Positions 26,048 through 33,600 of a stretch of DNA of 36,496 bases are shown piece after piece (position 1 is the first letter of the stretch; each line of letters starts with the position of its first letter). The stretch comes from JAIOPA01 sp046076045 (GTDB lineage: Bacteria > Eisenbacteria > RBG-16-71-46): contig JBJTRI010000048.1 in the NCBI GenBank assembly GCA_046076045.1, positions 1 through 36,496 of the forward strand, in the 5' to 3' direction. A program made the translations under genes and the position numbers. A model generated the notes under the pieces. That model had not been told where the DNA came from. It ran no database searches and saw nothing but the letters and a program-made list of their open reading frames with translations.

Positions 26048-26077
26048 ATCATATGTCATAATGGGCTATTGCTGTAA
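26048..26077 (-). promoter_or_regulatory. Possible promoter directed toward P450
   Basis: Minus strand: TATGAT (26053-26048) matches the -10 consensus at 5 of 6. The element 18 nt upstream, TTACAG, is a poor -35. It lies in the most A+T-rich patch of the island. A transcript from here would carry about 280 nt before the P450 start. Confidence 0.25.
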
Positions 26078-26240
26078 GGTCCACTTTAGTCGAATTGGAC
26101 CTACTCACAGTGCGTCCGGAATGGACTCGACGGGACCACCACGCGCCAGGAAGAAAGCCCCCGTCCGGCCTGCCTGCGCCCAGGGGCCGCGAGCGATCCG
26201 AGGGCTGCGCGAGGCTCAAGGGTGGCCCCTGGAACGCGCG

Positions 26241-26272
26241 AAGGCCCCCGTCGGGGGACCGACGGGGGCCTT
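26241..26272. terminator. Perfect 14-bp hairpin without an adjacent gene
   Basis: Arms 26241-26254 and 26259-26272 pair perfectly with a 4-nt loop. They begin with AA and end with TT, so it looks like an intrinsic terminator in either direction. The nearest stop codon is about 580 nt away (26850, minus strand). It may end that operon or a small RNA. Confidence 0.55.
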
Positions 26273-26700
26273 ACGCTTCCGCACGGGGCGTCCACCACCG
26301 CGCGCCTCGAGGCGACCCACCGCTCTCGCGAAGAGCACCCGTTGGCGTCGGGGGATTCCCCACGCACCTGGACGGGTGCCGTGGGGCGCCATCGGGAAGC
26401 GATCGGATCACCAGGCAAGACGGGGGGTACGGCTCGGAGCCCGGTTGAGCCATCCTCTCAACCCGACTCGGGGAACCCTCCCCCCTCCTGCCAAACCACT
26501 CGGGGATAGCGACTTATGGCCGTAATCCCAGAAGACATCGGGTGCCACACCCCGCTCGCTGTATCGCACTCAACGGGGTCCACCACCTACAGTGCGCAGT
26601 ATCGGTACCCCTTGGTGGCGGCACCAGCGGAATTGGTGTGCGAGCACATTATCATAGGGTCCAATCCGGAAGAAACTACCCATCCACTATCCCCCCCTAG

Positions 26701-26830
26701 TGCGGCGAAGATTGTTGAAGGCCCTTTGGAGGGCTCCCGCAGGGCATTTCCGGATGGTCTCGGACGATCGGGACAAGGACTTAGGACGTCGCTCGGGGGG
26801 CTGTCGTCGGCATCAACAATCTTCGCCGCA
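26701..26830. repeat. 130-bp element with perfect 18-bp inverted ends (MITE-like or structured RNA)
   Basis: 26701-26718 and 26813-26830 are exact reverse complements. The interior folds further: GCCCT/AGGGC hairpin around 26721-26734 and GTCTCG/CGGGAC around 26757-26774. A shortened second copy of the right end follows at 26831-26845. The 7-mer CCCTAGT flanks the whole (26695-26701 and 26848-26854), as a target-site duplication might. The right 7-mer overlaps the TAG stop of the kinase-like gene. Base composition is lower in G+C than in nearby genes. No transposase is present. It could instead be a structured 3' RNA element. Confidence 0.6.
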
Positions 26831-26849
26831 CAACAATCGCCGCACAACC

Positions 26850-27728
26850 CTAGTTGTCCAGCCTCGCCAGCATCCGATCCAGTTCCTGCTCCCACCCGTC
26901 GTCCCGCAAACGGAAGCGTCGGCACGCGCGACGCAGTGCGTTGAAGCGTTCGTACGTCGGCACCCGCGACGCGAGGGCGTCGTCGGGGCGGTAGCCGTTC
27001 AGGAAGGCGGCGATGCCGCGCTCCGCGGCGGCCTCGGCGTGGTGCGAGCGCAGGTAGGCGGTCAGGTAGCCCACGTCGAACGCCGGGTCCCCGCTCGCAG
27101 CGTCGTCCCAGTCGAGCACGTGGATGTGCGTGCCGTCGTCGAACAACTGACGCAACTGGTAGTCGCGGTGCAGGGCGACGACCGGGGTCGCCCCCCACGC
27201 CGCGCTCTCGCGTTGCAGTCGCTCGAGCGCGGCACGGATGCGCTCGGCCTGCGCGGGTAGGGCGCGCGCGAGTTCCGCGGGGGCGGGGCGCATGAGATCG
27301 GCGACGTGGTCGGCCATGGACTTGACGGGGCCCGGCACCACATTGCTGGCGTGCAACTCGGCGAGCGCGCGCCCGATGCGCTCGAGCACCGGCGCGCTCG
27401 CCGGGTCGCCGGGGTCGAGCGTGCGGCACGGGGAACCGGGGACGCGCGCCATCACGAGTGCGCGCGGGCCCGCGAGCCACGCCACCGGGGTCGGCACGCG
27501 CAGCGTGGGGGCCCCGATCGCCGACAACGCGGCCAGTAGCGCGTGCTGGCGCTCGCCCTCGCCGTCGGTGCGCAGCTTGGCCACGAGCACGCGCGCGCCC
27601 TGTACCCACTCCACCACCGCGCGACCGTCGGGCGACGACTCGAGCAGGCGCGGCGTCCACTCGCCGGCGAGATGTTCGGTGAGCGCCGCGCCCGTGGCGG
27701 CGATGCGGTCGTTCAGCGTCTCGCGCAC
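26850..27728 (-). CDS. APH/choline kinase-fold phosphotransferase-like protein
   Basis: 292-aa cytoplasmic kinase-like protein, last gene of a minus-strand cassette. I infer GTG 27728, which overlaps the end of the glycosyltransferase gene by 16 nt; no nearby ATG exists. The N-lobe has VLVAKLR as the ATP-Lys strand. The catalytic loop is HRDYQLRQLF (H187, D189), with Gln where APH enzymes usually have Asn. The metal-binding motif is LDWDDA (D206, D208), followed by the usual GDPAFDVGYL. The substrate is unknown: APH-fold enzymes phosphorylate antibiotics, choline, sugars or amino sugars. Its coupling to a glycosyltransferase favours a sugar or small alcohol. The stop codon lies in a repeat flank. 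Confidence 0.85.
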   Translation of the reverse strand: MRETLNDRIAATGAALTEHLAGEWTPRLLESSPDGRAVVEWVQGARVLVAKLRTDGEGERQHALLAALSAIGAPTLRVPTPVAWLAGPRALVMARVPGSPCRTLDPGDPASAPVLERIGRALAELHASNVVPGPVKSMADHVADLMRPAPAELARALPAQAERIRAALERLQRESAAWGATPVVALHRDYQLRQLFDDGTHIHVLDWDDAASGDPAFDVGYLTAYLRSHHAEAAAERGIAAFLNGYRPDDALASRVPTYERFNALRRACRRFRLRDDGWEQELDRMLARLDN

Positions 27729-29830
27729 GCCAGCACCACCTCGGCGGCCCGACGGTTGCCGGTCGTGAACGTGTCGCGCGCGTAGGCCTCGCGCATCGCC
27801 GCGAGGCGCGCGGGGTCCAGACACGCCGCCGCGATGCGCGCGGCCGCGTCGTCGGGCGCGTAGGCGTCGAGCACCTCGGCGAAGCCGCGCTCGGCCAGGT
27901 CCTCGACGCGCTGGCGCTGGTCGTCGTGCGTGCGGTTGCCGGGCAGGAAGAACGCCGGACGGCGCTCGAGCCGGATCTCGCTCACGCTGTTGTAGCCACC
28001 GGCCGAGATCACCGCGTCGGCGGTGCCGATCAGGCTCGCCATCTCGGGGTCCGAGGCGAGCACCACCATGTCGCCGTCCACGGGTTCCACCGCCAACGTG
28101 GCGTTGGGACCGAGCACGAGCACGTGACGGAACCCGCGCAGTCGGCCCACGAGTCGCGCGTGGACGCGGCGCGCCACCTCCACGAAACGTTCGACGTCGT
28201 CCGCGAACCCGCCGCCCCCGGGGGTGGACAGCAGGCAGAAGCCGTCGGGTGCGATCCCGAGCCGCGCACGCAGGGCCGCCATGCGCTCGTCCGAGGCGCG
28301 GCGCGCGATGGGGCCCACGAACGTCGTGCGCTCGACGAGCGCCGCGGGCAGGTCGTAGCCGAACTCGTCGGGCGTGTGCGGCACCACGATCGCATCCATC
28401 CCCGCGAGCGACGGATGCGCGAACACCTGGCGCTGACGCTCCTCGGCGCACCGCCGCATCACGAACGCATGACGCGCGCCCTCGTGCGTGAGCGCCGACG
28501 GCGGCATGGTGTCGTCCACGATCACGTCGGGCGCGAACCCCGCCAGTTCGGGCGGCAGTTGGTCCATGGCCTCGGGGTCCGAGGCGGTGTGCTGCACGAT
28601 GCGCGGGTCGTCCAGCGGGAACGGCGGCGCCGAGCGCGTGAAGAACCGCACCTCGGTGCGCGGCTCGAGTGCCAGGATCTCGCGCGCGATGTTGAGCCCG
28701 CGCATCCAGTGCCCCAGCCCGCGCCGGTTGTACACGCGGAACAGCACGCGCACCGGTTCCGCGCCCCACAGCGCGCGCAAGCGACGGGTGTTCGCGGCAC
28801 TCGAGAACCGACGCTCGATGAGCGCGCGCGCACCCTCGGCCAGTCGTACGCGCAGCGCACCGTCGGCGAGCAGACGCCGAAGGGCCGCGGCGAGCGCGGC
28901 GGGATCGCGCTGCGGCACGCCCAACCCGGTCACGTCGTCGGTGAGCGCCTCGGGGATCCCGGTCACGTCGGTGCCCACGCACGGGGTGCCCAGCGCCATC
29001 GCCTCCAGCATCACGGTCGGCAGCCCGTCACGGTCGCCGTCGGCGGCGATCACGCACGGGACCGCGAGCACCGCGGCCTCGCGCATGTGCCCCTTCACCT
29101 GCTCGGGCGATCGCGCGCCCAGCAACCGGACATGGTCCTGCAGGCCGTGCTGCGCGATGCGCGCCACGATCTCGTCGCGCTGCTCGCCCTCGCCCACCAC
29201 GTCGCAGCGGAACGCCACGCCTTCGCGTGCGAGGATCGCGGCCGCGTCCATGAGGTCGAGGAAGCCCTTCTTCTCGATCAGACGCCCCACCGCCAGCACG
29301 ACGGGCGCACGCGTCGCGGGGGAGTCGTACGGGAACGCCTCGAGCGGCAGGCCGTTGTACACCAGTGCGGCCCGCCGCCCGTAGGAGCGTTCGAGGAACT
29401 CCACGTTGAAGCGACTCACCGTGACCACCGCGCTCGCCTCGCGGATGCGTTCGGCGAGTGCGGCCGGGTCCACCGACTGCTCGAAGATGTCGCGGGCGTG
29501 CGCGGTGAACGAGTACGGCACGCCCAGCGTGCGCGCCGCCTCGCGCGCGACGCGCGTGGCGAGCTTGGCGAAGTGCGCGTGCAGGTGCGTGATGCCGCGC
29601 TCGCGCGCGGCGCGCGCCAGCTGCGCAGGCAGTTCCGAGTCGGGGCCCTCGAGCTGCACCACCTCGGCGGCGAGCGGCGGCTCGACCACGGCACGGTCGG
29701 AGTCCTTGGGCCGCCGCAGCGAGAACACCACGAGCGGCAGGCCCGCGGCCTCGTGGGCTCGCAGCTCGTTCACCACGAACGTCTGCGACAGGCGTGGGTA
29801 CACCTTGAGGACGTAGCCGATGCGGTTCAC
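27713..29830 (-). CDS. Double glycosyltransferase fusion (GT4-type plus GT28/MurG-like)
   Basis: 705-aa cytoplasmic or membrane-associated protein. GTG 29830 forms a GTGA overlap with the histidine phosphatase stop. Residues 1-355 are a GT-B, GT4-type retaining transferase: YVLKVYPRLSQTFVVNE at the start, HLHAHFAKLA, AVGRLIEKKGF and the E-x7-E motif region GLPTVMLEAMALG. Residues about 360-705 begin anew with VLFRVYNRRGLGHWMRG and end with a GT28/MurG-like nucleotide-sugar site (ISAGGYNSVSEI, then FLPGNRTHDDQ). The second half resembles the predicted glycosyltransferases of COG4671. Both catalytic halves look intact, so the protein may add two sugars in succession. The acceptor is unknown. 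Confidence 0.88.
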   Translation of the reverse strand: MNRIGYVLKVYPRLSQTFVVNELRAHEAAGLPLVVFSLRRPKDSDRAVVEPPLAAEVVQLEGPDSELPAQLARAARERGITHLHAHFAKLATRVAREAARTLGVPYSFTAHARDIFEQSVDPAALAERIREASAVVTVSRFNVEFLERSYGRRAALVYNGLPLEAFPYDSPATRAPVVLAVGRLIEKKGFLDLMDAAAILAREGVAFRCDVVGEGEQRDEIVARIAQHGLQDHVRLLGARSPEQVKGHMREAAVLAVPCVIAADGDRDGLPTVMLEAMALGTPCVGTDVTGIPEALTDDVTGLGVPQRDPAALAAALRRLLADGALRVRLAEGARALIERRFSSAANTRRLRALWGAEPVRVLFRVYNRRGLGHWMRGLNIAREILALEPRTEVRFFTRSAPPFPLDDPRIVQHTASDPEAMDQLPPELAGFAPDVIVDDTMPPSALTHEGARHAFVMRRCAEERQRQVFAHPSLAGMDAIVVPHTPDEFGYDLPAALVERTTFVGPIARRASDERMAALRARLGIAPDGFCLLSTPGGGGFADDVERFVEVARRVHARLVGRLRGFRHVLVLGPNATLAVEPVDGDMVVLASDPEMASLIGTADAVISAGGYNSVSEIRLERRPAFFLPGNRTHDDQRQRVEDLAERGFAEVLDAYAPDDAAARIAAACLDPARLAAMREAYARDTFTTGNRRAAEVVLACARR

Positions 29831-30480
29831 GCGGGCAGGCCCTCCAGGTGCGCGACCGAGATCGCGCCCACCCACGCCCCACCCGCGTCCACTCGCACCT
29901 CCACGCAGCCGGCGTTGACGAACGGCATGGCGTGGTCGAACTCGCGGTAGCGCCGCATACGGCTCGAACTCGGCGACGGGTCGCCCGCGAGCCACGTCCA
30001 CAGCAACGCGTTGAGGAACTTCTTGTGCGAGAACACGACGATCGGCCCGGTCGCGGCCGACTCGAGTCGCGTCCGCGTCTCGCGCACGCGCGCCAGGAAG
30101 GCGGCGAACGACTCGGCACCCTCACCGGTCACCGCGTGAGGGTCGGCCGCGGTCCAGTACGCCTCGGCCGCGGGCTTGCGCGTGGCCACGGTGGTGCCGC
30201 GGTACTGCGCGGGCGAGAGGAACGTGAACTCCTGCACCGGCCAGGTCTCGACCGGCACGCCCGGGAAGCGGGCGATCGCGGCCGCCGCGGTCTCGCGCGC
30301 GCGCCGGTAGGGCGAGACCACGAACCGCGCCGGTGACGCGTCGAGCCCATCGGCGAACGCACGCGCCTGCCGGACTCCGAGCGCGGTGAGCGCGGCCGAA
30401 GCGGCATCCTCGCTGACCTCGCCGGCGTTGCTCTCGCTCTCGCCATGCCGCACGAGCAGGAGACGAAGGGGGGCGTCCAT
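29827..30480 (-). CDS. Histidine phosphatase (phosphoglycerate mutase-like) family protein
   Basis: 217-aa cytoplasmic phosphatase, first gene of the cassette. The phosphohistidine motif LVRHGESESN gives H12 and R11. SPYRRARET supplies the second Arg, and the second His is H152 in FSHKK, where most relatives have SHGG. Substrates in this family range from phosphosugars to nucleotides and proteins. Its lead position before the glycosyltransferases suggests a phosphosugar or glycan precursor. ATG 30480 is preceded almost directly by GAGGG, too close for normal ribosome binding. A GATAAC -10-like box at 30494-30489 would give a leaderless transcript. Confidence 0.87.
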   Translation of the reverse strand: MDAPLRLLLVRHGESESNAGEVSEDAASAALTALGVRQARAFADGLDASPARFVVSPYRRARETAAAAIARFPGVPVETWPVQEFTFLSPAQYRGTTVATRKPAAEAYWTAADPHAVTGEGAESFAAFLARVRETRTRLESAATGPIVVFSHKKFLNALLWTWLAGDPSPSSSRMRRYREFDHAMPFVNAGCVEVRVDAGGAWVGAISVAHLEGLPA

Positions 30481-30488
30481 CCCTCAAG

Positions 30489-30515
30489 GTTATCAGCCGT
30501 CCCCGCCCCTCCCAA
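30489..30515 (-). promoter_or_regulatory. Weak promoter candidate of the phosphatase/glycosyltransferase cassette
   Basis: Minus strand: TTGGGA (30515-30510), only 15 nt, GATAAC (30494-30489). The -10 ends 8 nt before the ATG, so transcription would start at or next to the start codon. The spacing is short, so this is tentative. Confidence 0.28.
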
Positions 30516-30611
30516 GCCTGCCCCCGCCCCGCGCGCGGTCGAGGCCCCGGCATCGTGCAGAACGCGCTCGTCGCACCCCCGACCGCGCAGGTCGCACGAC
30601 CACGCGCCGCG

Positions 30612-30641
30612 TTCACGCCCGGCGACGGCTCGGGGTAGGCT
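30612..30641 (+). promoter_or_regulatory. Candidate promoter of tricorn-like gene 2
   Basis: TTCACG at 30612-30617 and TAGGCT at 30636-30641, 18-nt spacing. The -10 is identical to that of the M1 peptidase gene. Leader about 30 nt. Confidence 0.45.
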
Positions 30642-30678
30642 GCCCCCGTCCCGCTGCCCGCACCCCGGAGAGCACGCC

Positions 30679-33600
30679 ATGTCCGCACGACTCGTCGCAT
30701 CGCTGCTGCTCGCTGCACTGTTCGCCTTCCCATTCGCGGCGCACGCGAGCGCGCCCGAGGGCGCCACGCTCATGCTCCGCTCCCCCACGGTGAGCGCCAC
30801 GCACATCGCGTTCGCGTACGCGCAGGATCTGTGGGTCGTGCCGCGCGCGGGAGGCGACGCACGCCGCCTCACCAGTTCGCCCGGACAGGAGCGCCGACCG
30901 CGGTTCTCGCCCGACGGACGCTGGATCGCGTTCACGGCGCAGTACGCCGGCAACGGCGACGTGTACGTGGTGCCCACCGAGGGCGGTGAACCGCGCCGCC
31001 TCACGTGGCACCCGGGCGACGACGAGGTGCAGGGCTGGACGCCCGACGGCAAGTCGGTGCTGTTCGCCTCGGGCCGCGCCACGTGGGCCCCGACCGCGGC
31101 CCCGCGCTTCTGGACCGTGCCCGCCACCGGTGGCCCCGAGACGCCGCTCGCACTCGCGCGCGCCTTCCAGGGCCGCCTCTCGCCGGACGGCAAGCGCGTC
31201 GCGTTCCGGCTCAACAACTCCTGGGACGAGGAGCGCCGCAACTACCGCGGCGGACAGAACCGGCCGGTGTGGATCACCGACCTCGCCACGCTCGCGACCG
31301 TCACCCCGGCGTGGGACGGCTCCAAGGACATGGAGCCCGTGTGGCTCGGGGACCGCGTCGTGTTCATCAGCGACCGCGACGGCGTCGCGAACCTGTGGTC
31401 GTGCGATGCGCAGGGCAAGGACCTGCGCCAGCACACGCGCTTCACCGACGACGACGTGAAGTCGGTGGATGCGGCGGCGGGCACGGTCGTGTTCGAGCGC
31501 GCGGGTGCGCTGCACGAGCTCGATCCCGCGACCGGCACGGTGCGCACGCTGTCCATCCGCGCGACGGGCGACTTCCCGTGGATGATGCCGCGCTGGGAGG
31601 ACGTGAGCGCACGGCTCACGAACCTGTCGCTCTCGCCCACGGGCAAGCGCGTGCTCGTGGAGGCGCGCGGCGAGGTGTTCACGATCCCCGCCGACAAGGG
31701 CGACGTGCGCAACCTCACGCGCTCGTCGGGCTCGGCCGAACGCGAACCGGCGTGGTCGCCCGATGGTCGGTGGATCGCGTACTGGAGCGACGCGCCCGAG
31801 CCGGGACGCGACACCCCGGGCGAGTCCCGTCTGCGCATCGAGTCGGCCGAGGGCACGCAGCCCGCGCGCACGCTCGACGTGCCGAACCCGGGGCGCGCCT
31901 ACGGCACCACGTGGTCGCCGGACTCCAAGCGCCTGCTCTACACCGACACGAACCTCAACCTGTGGGTGGTCGAGGTCGCCACGGGCCAGGCGCGCCGCAT
32001 CGGGCGCGACCCGTGGATGGTGCCGACGCGCACCATGCACCCGTCGTGGAGCCCCGACTCGCGCTGGGTCGCGTGGTCGGCGCACCTCAACACGCTCTAC
32101 CGCGCCATCATGGTGGCCGACGTGGTCAGCGGCGCGACGCACCAGGTCACCGACGGCATGGCCGACGCCGTGCATCCGGTGTGGGACGCGGGCGGCAAGC
32201 TGCTCTGGTTCCTCGGCTCGACCGACTACGGCCTCCGGTCGCAGTGGCTCGACATGACGTCGTACGACCGCGAGGAGACCTTCGCGCTCTACGCGGTCGT
32301 GCTCGCGAAGGACGGCGCGACTCCGTTCCCACCCGAGAGCGACGAGGACGCCGGCGTGGCCACGGGCGAGAAGGGCGAAGCGAAGGGTGAGGCCAAGGGT
32401 GACGCGAAGGGTGCCAAGCCGGGTGCGGGTGCGGGTGCGGGTGCGGGCCCAGGCGCGAAGGACGCAGCTCCCGGCACGCCGCCCGTGCGGATCGATCCCG
32501 ACGGCATCGGCGCGCGCATCGTGGCCGCCCCGGGTCTGCCGACGCGCGCCTACACCGGTCTGCAGGCCGGCGTGGCCGGCACCGTGTTCGTGCTCGAGTT
32601 GCCGGCGGGCGCCGAGGCCGCGCGCGGTGGCCCCGCGCCCGCGTCCACGCTGCACCGCTACAAGGTCGCGGACCGCAAGGCAGCGGTGTTCGCGAACGAC
32701 GTCGCGAGCTACGCGGTGAGCGCCGACGGTCGCAAGCTGGTGTGGCGCGTCGCCGCACCGGGCGGTGGCCCCGGTGGCCCGCCCGCCGCGGGCGCGCCGT
32801 CCGCACCGCCCACCCTGTACCTCGTGGACGCCGACAAGACCCCGCCCACCGCGGGCTCGGGCAAGCTCCCCTACTCGCTCCGCATGTGGCTCGAGCCGGT
32901 GGCCGAGTTCCGCCAGATCTTCCACGAGGGCTGGCGCACGCAGCGCGACTACTACTACGTGCCCAACCTGCACGGCACCGACTGGCCGCGCATGCGCGAG
33001 CACTACGGGAAGCTGCTGCCGTACGTGCGGCATCGCGCCGACCTGAACGAGCTGCTCGACCGCATGGGCGCCGAGACGGCGACCGGCCACTCGTACGTGC
33101 GTGGCGGCGACCTGCCCGAGATGCCGTCCACGAACGTCGGGTTGTTGGGCGCCGACCTCGTGGTGGAGTCGGGGCGTTGGCGCATCGCGCGCATCTACGA
33201 CAACGAGCGCTGGAACCCCGAGCTCAAGGCGCCGCTCGCCGCGCCGGGGCTGCGCGTATCGGCGGGCGACTGGCTGCTCGCGATCAATGGCGAGGAGTTG
33301 CGCGGGGACGACAACCCGTACCGACTGCTCGACGGCACCGCGAACAAGCAGACCGTGCTCACCGTCCACGACCGACCGTCGCTCGAGGGCGCACGCACCG
33401 TGACCGTGGTGCCGGTGGCGAGCGAACAGACTCTGCGCACCCGTGCCTGGGTCGAGTCGAACCGGCGGCGCGTGGACCAGCTCTCGGGCGGCCGACTCGC
33501 GTACGTGTACGTGCCCAACACCGGCATGCCGGGCTACACGAGCTTCAACCGCTACTACTTCGCGCAGCAGGACCGCGAAGGCGTGGTGGTGGACGAGCGC

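Larger units (their letters stand above)
25759..26849. other. 1.1-kb non-coding island, partly A+T-richer
   Basis: Between the P450 start and the stop of the kinase-like gene I find no credible gene on either strand. Frames of 60-140 codons exist, but none has homology, a ribosome site or the codon bias of the neighbours. Patches near 26040-26110 and 26620-26850 are clearly less G+C-rich than the flanks. Strong hairpins occur at 25816-25843, 26077-26102 (7-bp perfect), 26241-26272, 26358-26386 (11 bp with one bulge) and 26701-26830. I do not recognise a tRNA, tmRNA, RNase P, SRP RNA or known riboswitch. Confidence 0.6.

Noticed and set aside
24187..26061. 624-codon plus-strand frame opposite the P450 gene
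   Set aside because: Complementary shadow of the P450 gene; it also runs through the 112-bp repeats, whose period shifts frame.
26600..26690. tRNA gene
   Set aside because: A GTCCAATCC string resembles a T-loop, but its flanks do not pair and no acceptor or anticodon stem fits.
26701..26830. Retron msr-msd
   Set aside because: The inverted ends recall a1/a2, but no reverse transcriptase gene is in the window.
26516..26944. 142-codon plus-strand frame in the island
   Set aside because: It crosses the inverted-repeat element and the end of the kinase-like gene, lacks homology and a good ribosome site, and its codon use differs from that of real genes here.
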